From NCBI GenBank assembly GCA_963970005.1, contig CAXAMN010025350.1, positions 164,611 to 228,610 of the forward strand: a stretch of 64,000 bases of DNA, in the 5' to 3' direction. The first letter of the stretch is position 1, and the number at the start of each line of letters is the position of its first letter. The DNA is from Durusdinium trenchii. Taxonomy: Eukaryota > Sar > Dinophyceae > Suessiales > Symbiodiniaceae. The translations under genes and the position numbers were made by a program. The notes beneath the pieces are model-generated. The model was not told the DNA's origin and did no database searches. It saw only the letters and a list, made by a program, of their open reading frames with translations. Positions 21,055-30,699 of this stretch are shown one piece after another.

Positions 21055-21969
21055 ATGTGGGGGCACGCCGCACCCTGCCGGTGCGGCGTGTGTTTGACCC
21101 TACAGCGTATCTGCCATCACATTGGCGATTTTACACGCGAGCCTGGATATTTGGATTTTGCCGCTGAGCGATTGAGGGCGCTGGCCGGTGAGCTTTGCGA
21201 CTTCATCGACTCCAGGCGGCGAGACACCAACCCTCGAGCGGCATCTCGAGGGTCGGATCTCCTCACCTCAGGTGGTGCAAGGGAGAGCGGAGGTGATCCT
21301 GGTCAACAAGATCCAGAACCCGGACACCAAGGACGAGAAGGAGCAGCCAAGGAAGAGCAGGTGGAGTCAGTGAAGAGTGGAGCCCGAGAAGTCAAGAGTG
21401 AGGACAGCGAGTGTGCCCCGGCTGAGGAAAGAGGAGTGAGCCAAGCCAAGAGTGAAGCGACCAGCCACCCCAGTACAGCGCCAAAGAAGAAAGCCAAAGG
21501 TGAGGAGAGAGAGCCACTCCCCCGCAGAGATTCGAGGAAGAGGACTAAAGAGGAGCCAGCCCAGAGTGAACGGGAGGACGAAGAGCCAGGTACTCCTCAC
21601 TCTGAGCAGAAGAAGAAGAGAAGGAGGCGTACGAGGAGCCGTTCGCCCCGGAGGCGCGGCCGAAGCCACAGTGAAGAGAAGGGTGAGCGAAGCCATCATC
21701 ACTCCAATCCAGGAGGTCGGTCATCCGCATCGAAACCGGAACCTCGACCTTCGCAGAGGCCAGAGTCGGATCCCCCGGCCAAACTGAGGCCCAGGTCTCC
21801 TTCGCATCCTCCCCCAGGTCGTGGACGAGGACAGGGGTGGAGTGCGGCCCCGCGTAGGGACTACAGACAGGAGGAGTGGAAGCCTCAGGATTGGAAGAAT
21901 AAGGGAGTCAAGAAGACCGAGACTCAGCGCTACTTCAAGGAGTTCCTGGCACAGAAGCGGGGCCTTTGA
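21055..21969 (+). CDS. DIRS-like element ORF1, SR-rich protein
   Basis: 304 codons from ATG at 21055. The N-terminus (residues 1-55) is a compact Cys/His-containing region (PCRCGVCLTLQRICHHIG) followed by FAAERLRALAGELCDFIDSR. The rest is low complexity: Glu/Lys/Ser-rich, then an Arg/Ser segment at about 180-205 (KKKRRRRTRSRSPRRRGRS) like the RS domains of splicing factors, then Pro-rich. It ends nine bases before the next ATG. Likely a Gag-type or RNA-binding accessory protein of the element; this is inferred from position and composition. It lacks a CCHC knuckle. The start is the first ATG in frame. Confidence 0.65.
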   Translation: MWGHAAPCRCGVCLTLQRICHHIGDFTREPGYLDFAAERLRALAGELCDFIDSRRRDTNPRAASRGSDLLTSGGARESGGDPGQQDPEPGHQGREGAAKEEQVESVKSGAREVKSEDSECAPAEERGVSQAKSEATSHPSTAPKKKAKGEEREPLPRRDSRKRTKEEPAQSEREDEEPGTPHSEQKKKRRRRTRSRSPRRRGRSHSEEKGERSHHHSNPGGRSSASKPEPRPSQRPESDPPAKLRPRSPSHPPPGRGRGQGWSAAPRRDYRQEEWKPQDWKNKGVKKTETQRYFKEFLAQKRGL

Positions 21970-21978
21970 GGAGTTTGA

Positions 21979-23385
21979 ATGGCCCCCAAGAGAAGGCCAG
22001 CAGCAGCTGTGGATAGAAGGCGAGATCGCGGTGTTCGAGCCAGGCCAGCCGCAGTTGTTCCTCCTGAGGACTTGGATTTCTCGAAGGGAGGCTTGATAGA
22101 GGGCCATCGGTTGACAGTGAGCGAACTCCCCGTGGGCACCAAGATCTTTGTACAAGCAGTTTATTGGGATCGAGAGGTAGAGCTTACAGGCGAGATTGTG
22201 GGCGTCTCCTTGGTGGCAGGTCAACTTGAGCTGAGGTTGCAGGCCGGAGGGACTTCGGACGAGGGATTGCTGAGGTGGCTCTCTGGTCAGGAAGATCGAT
22301 GTCTCAGGTGCCACCTATGCGCGCGGGGGTGTTCGAACAGCCCCACGGCCGACGACTACATCCACCTGAAGCAGGCCAGGAAGCTAGAGGTCGAGCCCCC
22401 GGCTTGGGGCGAGAACTTGAAGGAGGCGGCAGAAAGCGAAGCTTTGAGGAAATTGGCCGAGGAGTCAGGAAGGAGAGAAAAAGAAGCTCGTGGAAAGGGG
22501 GTAGGCGCAGGACGCCCTCACGAGGGAGAGAAGGAGAAGAAGGAAGAGGAGGTCAGCAGTTCGAGTACGAGTTCATCCAAGAAGAAGAAGAAAGGCAAGA
22601 AAAAGAAAAAGAAAAAGAAGTCGAAGCGCTTCCGAGTACAAGGAAAAAAGGACCTCAAGAAGGTTTTCGAGTTCACTGGCCTGGACCCCAGTCTCAAATC
22701 GCGCAAGCGAGTCATGAGGTTGGCACGACGAGCCATGAAGAACAGAAACAAAGAGGATTCGGAGAGCTCCTCGTGCAGCGGCACGGACGGGAGCAGCACA
22801 GAGGAGGCGGTGCAGCATCTGTTCGAGGAGACGCACAAGATCAGGAGGGCGGCAACGAGAGGGCCAGGGGCCTTGACGGCCTACACGGTCTCGAGCATGT
22901 CCAAGTCATTGCTCACCCAGCAAGGACTGCCGATAGAGGAGACAGATGGAGCAGTGCCGTGCATAGCCCTGCAGTATCACAAGCAAGTGTTGTCCCAACG
23001 TTTGTCGCCGCCTCTAGCGAGGGAGTCCCTGAACATCTGTGCAGCCACGGATGCAATACTTGGAGGACAAGTGGCACTGGGTTTAGACATCCTGGTGCAA
23101 CGCCTCAAGAGTATAGAGGCCCTGGGGGCTGGACAGAGTTGGGCGGCTTCACAGAAACTCGAACTAGCGCCTCAAGAAGGATCTCAGTTGGCAGCATTGG
23201 AGGAGAGCAGGACAGCAAACAGGGAGTTGCGCGAGGAGTTGAAAAACAGACAGGCTTCACAAAAGACGTGGCAGAAGGGCGAGAAGGGAGGCTCCAAAGG
23301 AAAACAGGAGGAGACCAAAGGAAAGGGCAAGAGAGAGAAAGGAGGGAAGGAGAAAGGAAAGGGGGAAAGGGAGAAGGAGAAGTAA
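21979..23385 (+). CDS. DIRS-like element ORF2, Gag-like protein
   Basis: 468 codons from ATG at 21979. Residues about 30-110 form a small beta-rich region (GLIEGHRLTVSELPVGTKIF, ELTGEIVGVSLVAGQLELRL) followed by a possible zinc-binding cluster CLRCHLCARGC. A Ser/Lys block follows (SSSKKKKKGKKKKKKKK, about residues 200-215). The region about 285-410 is helical (AYTVSSMSKSLLTQQGLPIE, NICAATDAILGGQVALGLDI) and may be capsid-like. The C-terminus is a Lys/Glu/Gly tail. It sits between ORF1 and pol, the usual place for Gag. A long overlapping frame over the same bases (from 22275) is a shadow of this ORF until pol begins. Confidence 0.65.
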   Translation: MAPKRRPAAAVDRRRDRGVRARPAAVVPPEDLDFSKGGLIEGHRLTVSELPVGTKIFVQAVYWDREVELTGEIVGVSLVAGQLELRLQAGGTSDEGLLRWLSGQEDRCLRCHLCARGCSNSPTADDYIHLKQARKLEVEPPAWGENLKEAAESEALRKLAEESGRREKEARGKGVGAGRPHEGEKEKKEEEVSSSSTSSSKKKKKGKKKKKKKKSKRFRVQGKKDLKKVFEFTGLDPSLKSRKRVMRLARRAMKNRNKEDSESSSCSGTDGSSTEEAVQHLFEETHKIRRAATRGPGALTAYTVSSMSKSLLTQQGLPIEETDGAVPCIALQYHKQVLSQRLSPPLARESLNICAATDAILGGQVALGLDILVQRLKSIEALGAGQSWAASQKLELAPQEGSQLAALEESRTANRELREELKNRQASQKTWQKGEKGGSKGKQEETKGKGKREKGGKEKGKGEREKEK

Positions 23386-23399
23386 CTTCTCCTCCCCCG

Positions 23400-26300
23400 A
23401 TGCTCAGTGAACAAGAGATTGAGGAGGAGCTGGTGAGAGTGGCGCAGATGGCTTTCAAGAGAGAAGGGCTGGAGCAGAAAGAGGCACACTATGACTTCAC
23501 GAGGCTGCGAAAACCGGACGGGAGTGAGCAGAGATATAACCACTCCTCGGATGCCATTTTGGCAAGTACAGCGCCAGACGGAGATGCCGCTCCTGATGGC
23601 GAAACCACACCAAGTCCGCTCTCAGAGCGAAAAAAGAAGCTGAGTGCGGGAGGGTTTCGTTTCGTGGACATCGTGGGGGACTTGATCAGGGACCTGTCAG
23701 TTTCGTTTCGCAAGACCGTGACCTCGGGGGAGGTTTTCCCCCTCCCCTATGGCAGTTTTCTGGAGAGGCCCCCTTTTGATGATTTGGGTTCTGAGGCAAG
23801 AGAGGTATTGAAAGGAATGATCGTTGGACTCAACAGTATTTATGATTGTCAACCCTCTGCTACTCAGCGTGTTTCACCATTGCATGTCCGTATTCTCAAA
23901 GGTTTGTGCAAAGAGGCCCAGAGTTTTGTCAAGAAGACCGGAAAATTTGACTGTTTGTCATGGAAAGATTTCTTGCGGGTCCGAAGCGTGGACTACAAGG
24001 GGGAAGAGGTCAAGACAGCGCAACGCACATCATGGAGTCATGTCAAACCCGCTTTACCACAAGAAGTAGGCACCGTGGATCTGGAACAGGTGGTCAGTGG
24101 CGGCTGTCTTCACTACGTGCAGAATTTTAGGCAATATTTGGTTCCTGAGGCAGCCCAGGTCTATACCAAGCCACCCAAAGTCATGGTGCCCGACGACCAG
24201 TGGGAGAGCATGTGTGAGGGTCTCCTGTCTCGAGGCATTTGCGGGGTCATTGCGGAGAGCGAGCTCCATCACGTTCAAGGCCGCCCCTTGTTGAACGGAT
24301 TATTTGGAGTTGCGAAGGAGGAAACTGACAACGGGCAGGAGGTTCATCGCCTGATCATGAACCTCATCCCCCTCAACAAACTGTGCAAGGGGGTTGAGGG
24401 AGACGTCTCAACTCTCCCGGCATGGCCGAGTATGAACTCCTATTTCATCCAGCCCACTGAGGATCTCCTTATTAGCAGTGAAGATGTGCGGTGTTTCTTT
24501 TATTTATTCCGGGTTCCTCGTGAATGGCTCCCCTTCTTGGCCTTTTCAAAACTAGTACCACCCCGTCTTTGTCCTGACGAGCACGGCCGCTACTACCTTA
24601 CCTCTTTAGTGCTGCCTATGGGGTTTTGCAATAGCGTGTCACTGGCACAACACATACACAGGAACGTGGTGGGTAGTGCTGTAGCGGAGGCCAGGCTGGG
24701 AGGTCACAGAGGAGGCTGGGAGGCTGAGCTGAGGCGGGACAGGCCAATGACAAGCCAAAACCCTGCCCATCGCATCTACCTGGATAATTTTGACCAGTTG
24801 GAGCGAGTGGATTCTCAACTAGCTGACTCATTGAAAGGCACTGCGTCGTGTTTAGTGGGAGGACTGAGGAAGGCCTACGAGAAGCTATGCATTCCACGTC
24901 ACCCCAAGAAGGCCGTTGAGCGACAACACCAGGCTGAGGTCCAAGGGGCTCTTGTCGACGGGCAGGAGGGCACAGCCCGGCCTCGACCGGAGAAGGTGCT
25001 ACGATATGTTCAACTCGCCCTGATGTTGCTTGAGGGGGGCTCATGCAGTCAGAAACAGATGCAAATAGTCGCAGGAGGACTAGTTTACATGGCCATGTTC
25101 AGGCGTCCACTCCTTGGCAGTTTGAACGCCTTATGGGAGTTTATTCAGAGCTTTGCAGCGAGTGAGAAGACATTTCGCGTCATCCCTCAACCGGTCCGAA
25201 GGGAGATAGCTAGGTTCTGTCTCCTGGCCCCCCTGGCTCGAATGGACTTCCGCCTTCCGTTCTCCAACCTGGTGACGGCGAGCGATGCTTCGACAAGTGG
25301 AGGTGGAATCACGGCTTCTTCACGGTTGAGCCCTTTAGGTTGTATGGCGGCAAACTGCAGTGTTCGAGGCGATGTGGTGGAGCCCAGTGACCTGACGCAG
25401 GTGTTGACTATCGGCTTATTTGATGGTTTGGGTGCCCTGCGAGTGGCAGCCGATGTCATTGGACTTCCAGTCGTAGGACATATTAGCATTGAGAAGCATC
25501 CACCTGCACGGAGGGTGGTTGAAAGTCGGTTTCCGCAGACGACCTTTGTGGAACAGGTGGAGATGGTGGACGAGGCCATGGTGCAAGGCTGGGCATGTCA
25601 CTACACCCAAGTAGGACTTGTCATCCTTGGAGCCGGACCCCCGTGTCAGGGAGTTTCAGGGCTAAATGCCGATGGCGAGGCGCCCTCCGAGACCAGCGAA
25701 GCTGCTTGTTCCAGTACGTTGACCTCATTCACCAGATGCTCAAGAAGGCTTTCCCTTGGGCGCAAGTCCATCGGTTGATGGAATCAGTTGCGTCAATGGA
25801 CGAAGAGGATCGGGCTTTGATGAGTGAGTCGGTAGGATGCACACCCTACATCGTTGACCCCGTGCACATCTGCGGAGCTCGTCGTCCTCGTTTGTTTTGG
25901 CCGTCATGGGAGTTGGTTGAAGGTCCTGGCGTGACCATCTCCTCGGCTCGTGGACAAGGTTGGACAGCATGCCAGACAGTGGAGTTGGTGCATTCGGTTG
26001 ACAGCAAGGTCTTTTTGGAGCCCGGATGGGAGAAGGTCTCCTCGGAACCTTTCCCTACTTTCACCACGGCGAGACCGAGCTATACTCCAGGCAGGCGCCC
26101 TGCGGGAATACAGCAGTGCAGTTCAGACGTACTCCAGGACTGGGCAAGCGATTTGCATCGCTATCCTCCGTACCAATACTTGCACAAGTTCCGTGTCCAA
26201 GACAAGCACGGCACCACTAGGTTGTTGAACTGCGAGGAGAAGGAGGTGCTCATGGGTTTCCCTAAAGGGTACACCGTCCAATGTTGCCCAAAGCAGGAAC

Positions 26301-26992
26301 AGCACACACAGGCTTGGCAAAATGAGCGCATGACACTAATTGGAAACAGCTGGAACGTGTTTGTGGTTGCATGGCTTTTGTCTCAGCTCTCCTGGGTTCT
26401 GGGGGTAGGCCCTGGATTGACCCTACGGGAGGTTGTTGAACAATGTCTACCAGGAGGAGGACGAACGCTACAGAGTTTCCTGTTGCGGCCCTATATGCGA
26501 CCACCTCAAACTGCCAGTGTTGAAGACAACGATACATTGCTCGCCAAGAAGATTGCCGGGTTGACTAGCCTGAAGGGAGAAGACATTCTCCTGCAGACCC
26601 AAAGCGAAGATCCGGTTCGTTATCACCGTCTCCGCGCAAGCATCCCTGCCAATCTGTGGAAGTGGCGCACTATCTGCGGCTGGAAGTGGAGAGGTGCGAA
26701 GGAGCACATCAACGTCTTGGAGCTCCGTGCAGTCTTCACTACTTTACGTTGGCGAATTGGGAAGAAAGGGCTGCTGCACCAGCGCTACCTGCACCTGGTA
26801 GACTCCCTAGTATGTCTGCATAGGTTGGCTCGAGGACGATCGAGCAGCCGCAAACTCAGAAGAACTCTGCTTCGAATCAACGCGTTACTCCTGGCTTCCG
26901 GAACTCAAGGACTGTGGGCATATGTCCACACGTTGCAAAACCCGGCTGATGCTCCCAGCCGGTACCCAGTCCGCAAGCGATGGCGAAAGTAA
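23400..26992 (+). CDS. DIRS-like pol: reverse transcriptase, DNMT3-like cytosine-5 methyltransferase, RNase H (one frameshift)
   Basis: ATG at 23400 (MLSEQEIEEELVRVAQMAFK) follows ORF2 by 14 bases. RT: HRLIMNLIPLNKLCKG, SEDVRCFFYLFRVPREW (motif A), LPMGFCNSVSLAQ (motif B, 24611) and YLDN at 24777-24788 in place of YxDD. Methyltransferase from about 25400: LFDGLGALRVAADVIG (motif I), SIEKHPPARRV, GPPCQGVSGLNAD (motif IV, Cys codon 25644-25646), MESVASMDEEDR (motif VI, ESV for ENV), GARRPRLFW (motif VIII), EVLMGFPKGYT (IX), IGNSWNVFVVAWLL (X). Motif order and wording resemble DNMT3 more than DNMT1. RNase H: EHINVLELRAVFTTLRW, HLVDSLVCLHRLARGRSSS, NPADAPSR. A single-base shift near 25680, just after motif IV, moves the rest (25595-26992) to another frame; one extra G would restore a DNMT3-like continuation. 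The RNase H end overlaps the recombinase start by 13 bases. Confidence 0.85.
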
Positions 26993-28074
26993 AACGACCA
27001 ATGCTTGAGGGAAGCTCAAGGGAGGAACGCAAGAAACAAAGAGCAGAGTTAGGCAGTTTGCAATCATTGACGGTGCAACCACGGACGCGAGCTCGTTATG
27101 ACAAAGCTTTGGAAGGCTTCTGGAGTTTTCTCCGAGAGGAAGGTAGAACCATTCCTTACAACCACGCCGAGCTCGATGTGCTTGTCCAGCACTACATCGA
27201 ACATTTGTGGTCCGAGGGATTCGGTCGTGCGCAAGCTAGCGACACTGTTGCGGCTCTTCAAGACGTTCAACCTCAGGTGAAGGGACATCTACGAGGCACT
27301 TGGAGGTTGCTCAAGGCTTGGAGCATGAATGAGGTGCCCAACCGGGCACCGCCTCTTCCTGAAGAAGCACTTCACATGATGGTCGGGTACTCCTTTTTCA
27401 AAGAACAGTACAAATTTGGGCTGTCCCTCCTCGTGGGGTTCTACGGGACCTTGCGGACGGGAGAGATCCTCGGACTCTGTTCATCTGATGTCAGCCTGAC
27501 CAGTGTGAGTGGCCCAGCTGTGATTTCTCTAGGACTGACCAAAGCTGGAAAGCGCCAAGGCGCTTCAGAGAGTGTTACCATGACGGTTGAAGAGCCCCTC
27601 CGTTGGCTCCATGCCTGGATAAGAGACTGTCCAGAGCGGGACCCCTTGTGTCCATCGCCTTCCAAGTGGCGACAACTGTTTAATGACGTGTTGCGCGCAA
27701 CAGGTTTAGAGGCATTAGGCTTCCGACCGTATTCGCTCCGACGAGGGGGAGCGACCTTTTTCTTTCAAAAATGGGGTGTTCTAGATAGACTTCTAATTTA
27801 CGGTAGGTGGCAGGCTGCAAAAACGGCACGCACCTACGTGAATAGTGGTTTAGCTGCACTGGCGGAGATGAACCTGCCTCGCACTCCTGCAAACAAACAG
27901 TTTAGGGCCATCTTTTTGAATTCAAAGAAACACCCTTTGCCGTCGCTTGGCCATACCCCGAGAGGGGGTAGGGCAGGGGGCGGTGGAAAGAGCTCCAGAA
28001 AGAGCTCGAAACACTCAACAAAGAGAACTAANNNNNNNNNNAGGTCTTGCGAAGCAAAAAGGGGTTGGACTTGA
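26980..28074 (+). CDS. Tyrosine recombinase of the DIRS-like element
   Basis: ATG at 26980 overlaps pol by 13 bases. An N-terminal SAM-like region (RTRARYDKALEGFWSFLREE, DVLVQHYIEHLWSEG) is followed by the catalytic domain: first Arg in GTLRTGEILGL (27451), second Arg in YSLRRGGATFFF (27734), the GRW motif in LLIYGRWQ (27803) and the nucleophile Tyr in ARTYVNSG (27833). This is the conserved set of the tyrosine recombinase family as found in DIRS and Crypton elements, where it inserts the circular DNA intermediate. The C-terminal tail is basic (SSRKSSKHSTKR) and runs into the N gap at 28032-28041, so the stop at 28072-28074 is not reliable. Confidence 0.85.
   Translation: MAKVKRPMLEGSSREERKKQRAELGSLQSLTVQPRTRARYDKALEGFWSFLREEGRTIPYNHAELDVLVQHYIEHLWSEGFGRAQASDTVAALQDVQPQVKGHLRGTWRLLKAWSMNEVPNRAPPLPEEALHMMVGYSFFKEQYKFGLSLLVGFYGTLRTGEILGLCSSDVSLTSVSGPAVISLGLTKAGKRQGASESVTMTVEEPLRWLHAWIRDCPERDPLCPSPSKWRQLFNDVLRATGLEALGFRPYSLRRGGATFFFQKWGVLDRLLIYGRWQAAKTARTYVNSGLAALAEMNLPRTPANKQFRAIFLNSKKHPLPSLGHTPRGGRAGGGGKSSRKSSKHSTKRTXXXXRSCEAKRGWT
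28032..28041. other. Assembly gap (10 N)
   Basis: Ten unspecified bases lie in the tail of the recombinase ORF. Ten is a placeholder length, so the true distance between the two sides, and hence the right end of the DIRS-like element, is unknown. Confidence 0.95.
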
Positions 28075-28081
28075 GAGCTTG

Positions 28082-29256
28082 AGCCTTTATATATATATAT
28101 TATATATTATATAAGACGAATGTTCTGTTTAAATCCTTGGTGTTTTTTCTTCTCTTTAGACCGACTGGGACGTATCCAGCTCCATACCTGGCCATTGGAA
28201 GATTGCAATGGCGTGTGATGGCTCAGGAGAGACCCTTGTATGTAAGAGGTCGTACAATCTAAATGGGGTGGTGCCCATTATTAAATCAAGAGCCCATGCC
28301 CAGGCCCCTGAAACCACCCCAAGGTTGGTAACTATTCCCCTGTGTGTTAGCCCATGGGGGTCCCAAGGCGAATGGTGGGGCAAAAACAGAACATGGAGAG
28401 AGAGGTCAGCTTGAAAGGCTTAGATTCATGAGATGTTAGGACATCGAAGCTTCCTCTTGGGTACACCACCATGAGGAGGACTGTGGTCCTGTAGTGTCAA
28501 GGCTGTTGACCGACCTCAACGGTCATCTTCAACGGTTTGGGACGACCTGCACGGGCATCTGAGCACGCCTTTCGCTCAACACGCTGGTTGAGGCTTCCGA
28601 GACTTCGAAAGGTGACCGGTTGGGTTTCTTCAGGGTGCGGAATCCTGAAGAAGTGCCATGGAGCTCGTCTTGAGCTCTCGGGCTTGGTTTTCTTTCCATT
28701 ATCTGTTCGAGTAGGAAGGGTGCCATTGTTGCTTGGTCAAAGACTCTTCAACCAACGGTGGGCCCTTTTTGTCCCACGAATGGCCTGGAAGTCGAGGTCC
28801 ATAAGTCGTGTAGGGTGTACTCTAGGGTAGTTCCTTCCCCAGGAAACCACTGCCACCTTCTCAGGTTCGATACAGCTGGACCCGGCCCTGGCGCATTAAA
28901 AAGTGTCGAACACATCGCCGTACCGATAGGAGGGCGGCAGTGGATTTATATAGGGATTGGTGATTTGTTGGAGGACGATGTAAGGTCAACATCGATGGAT
29001 GTGTGGGATGCTTCAGCCCTGCTTGATGGTCCGGTTGGCATGCTGAGGGAGTTGGGACCCCTTTGATGACCCAAGAAGAAAGGGTTCGGCTCACCTGATT
29101 GATCATGAGCCTCAATGGCCCAAATTGATGGTTCAAGACCCTTCAAGACCCTTTGGGGCTCATGAGCCTGACTTGAAGTCATCGAAGTTCACCGATCCAA
29201 TTGCCATCCCAACTGAGACGGAACATGGACGGTCAAAGTGCATCGCGACTAGGAAC
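28082..29256. other. Right flank of the DIRS-like element, no gene seen
   Basis: A (TA) tract at 28086-28113 is followed by non-coding DNA. Near 28866-28945 are diverged relatives of the 7953 MITE (TACAGCTGGACCC, GTGTCGAACACATCGCCGTAC). No exon supported. Confidence 0.4.
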
Positions 29257-29352
29257 AAGGGCAAGAAGCTACTAGTAGGAGCAAGAAGCTACGAACGTAA
29301 GTAGCATCATAGCTTAGCAGCTAGCTTGCTAGGAACGTAGCTTCTTGCCCTT
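29257..29352. repeat. Hairpin with 16-bp perfect arms
   Basis: AAGGGCAAGAAGCTAC (29257-29272) is the exact reverse complement of GTAGCTTCTTGCCCTT (29337-29352). The spacer has more partial copies (GCAAGAAGCTACGAACG, CTAGCTTGCTAGG) and a third AAGAAGCTACTAAG lies just outside at 29369. Confidence 0.5.
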
Positions 29353-29409
29353 AAGGTCCTATAGTACCTAAGAAGCTACTAAGTCACCTCGATACCGCGA
29401 TACCGCGAG

Positions 29410-29511
29410 CGAGGCGCTGCTCTTCATTGGGACGAGGCGCCAGGACGTCCCAAGCCTCGAGGTGGAGGAGTTCTTGCAGCTTGGACGGACCTGGGGGACC
29501 TCGCAGCCTAC
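29410..29511 (+). CDS. Candidate internal exon, unknown protein
   Basis: The frame reads EALLFIGTRRQDVPSLEVEE then FLQLGRTWGTSQPT, ending at a GTAAAA donor at 29512. The acceptor is probably ACCGCGAG at 29409. Strongly GC3-biased and protein-like against AT-richer flanks. Later plus-strand exons at 30700, 31421, 32007 and 33211 may be from the same gene. Confidence 0.42.
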
Positions 29512-30485
29512 AGTAAAAGCCTTCACTAAGCATCCACCAGTTGGGCTGAAAATTGGGAGATGCCTACAAATAGGGATATGCTCTTCGATTGTATCGATAC
29601 AATTCTTTGATATTCGATGTTGTTTTTGGCATTTTTTTGCTGGGGGGGCTGAACCAGCCCCCCTTGGCGGCTCAATGTGCCCGCACTTGGCTACAAGCAG
29701 TTGTGCTAAGATTCTGCTGATCACTGATCACTGACTATATATGATTCCGTTTTTGATGAAACTGCATGGAAAAGGTATTTATGAGTTACCCTCCCTCCTC
29801 CACCATCCTCCACCCATCAGAAATGAGGTTCCAGTGTTTTTAGCTGTTGCATATCTTCTTCTGGTTGTTCCTGCCACCTTTTTCCTTGTTCTGTGCTTCT
29901 TCCTGCTGAGAAAGCACCTATACCTGGGAGGTCCACAGGCTTCCTCAGTTGATGTAAACGGAGCTCAATCAATAGACCAGCACCACCCAATTCGGCTTTT
30001 TGATCGACACTAATCATGTTTTCTATCCAATCGATCCAACCTGATCCCCTCCAACCTTTGTGGCGGCGACAGAGAGGGATGCGCGCGACCCGTTGGGTGA
30101 GCAAGACATACTCATCCTCAGGGTGCAAGGGATTGTCTCCTTTTCTGATGGATCCCACCCAAGGAGGGCTAAAAGCCATGGTTCGATCATCGAACTGGCT
30201 TCAGAACCGAATTCGCATGCTCCTGGGACCCGTCAGGAACACAAACACTGGTCTTCGCCGTCCATTCGTTTGCGCGAAACGACGGTTCGACCAAGAACGC
30301 ACCAAGATTGGCCGAGGGCCTCGACCTCGTTCCAAATCAGCACGCGAGGAAAAAACGTGAGTTACACCCGGGAAGAAGAGACCCACATGGAACCTGATGC
30401 ATGGACCTTTGGAAAACCATTTTCCTCTACAACCACTGGGCCCAGTGGTTCTCAGATTCCATGTGGGTCTTCCAGGGTGTAGTTT
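29512..30485. other. Intron-like DNA, nothing firmly recognised
   Basis: Contains TTTTTTTGCTGGGGGGGCTG and inverted blocks GAACCATTTTCCTC... CCCAGTGGTTCTCAG near 30360-30480, where ACCCACATGGAACCTGA (30390) and CCATGTGGGTCTTCC (30458) are inverted copies. No exon supported. Confidence 0.35.
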
Positions 30486-30540
30486 GGATTGGAGGCCATC
30501 GCTCTTAGGTTGGAGGATGTTGGAGGCCATCGCCAGCAGG
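30486..30540. repeat. GGTTGGAGGCCAT short repeat
   Basis: GATTGGAGGCCATCGCTCTTA is repeated as GATGTTGGAGGCCATCGCC. The core TTGGAGGCCAT also occurs at 14880-14899 and inverted at 54711-54740 (GGCCTCCAA), so it is dispersed. Confidence 0.4.
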
Positions 30541-30573
30541 TTTTTCAGGCCATAGTAGGTCGCTCTTAGATTA

Positions 30574-30657
30574 AACCCTCCAAGGGGTGTCCAATGGACT
30601 TCCCCACACTACCTATAGGCTTCCAGACAGGGCACCCCTTAGAGGGTCCTGGTTAGA
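30574..30657. mobile_element. Small inverted-repeat element
   Basis: ACCCTCCAAGGGGTG near the left end and CACCCCTTAGAGGGT near the right end are inverted with one mismatch. GGGTGTCCAATGGACTTCC resembles the 9136 hairpin arm, and TTCCAGACAGGGCACCC also occurs near 5060 (CTCCAGACAGGGCACCC). Confidence 0.45.
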
Positions 30658-30699
30658 TTAAACCAGGGTGTAGTTACTTAGTTCCTGAGGACCGGCGAG

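Larger units (their letters stand above)
21007..28081 (+). mobile_element. DIRS-like tyrosine-recombinase retrotransposon carrying a DNMT3-like methyltransferase
   Basis: Four ORFs in order on the plus strand: SR-rich ORF1, Gag-like Lys-rich ORF2, pol (RT, cytosine-5 methyltransferase, RNase H) and a tyrosine recombinase. A tyrosine recombinase instead of a DDE integrase, no protease, and RNase H ending NPADAPSR place it in the DIRS/YR class. No LTRs were seen. A weak inverted similarity links GTCTTTCAGGTCCAAACC near 21011 with the reverse complement of TTGGACTTGAGAGC near 28061, next to AT-rich tracts on both sides; these may be remnants of inverted terminal repeats. A gap of Ns at 28032-28041 hides part of the right end. 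Boundaries are approximate. Methyltransferase capture by dinoflagellate retrotransposons has been published (de Mendoza and colleagues, 2018). Confidence 0.8.

Noticed and set aside
22275..23399. Early part of the 1167-codon ORF from 22275
   Set aside because: It overlaps the Gag-like ORF2 in another frame and is Arg/Glu low complexity; the true pol probably starts at ATG 23400.
28043..28057. Shared GTCTTGCGAAGCAA between the DIRS right end and 56067
   Set aside because: Only 14 bases, in unrelated contexts; too short to claim a common element.
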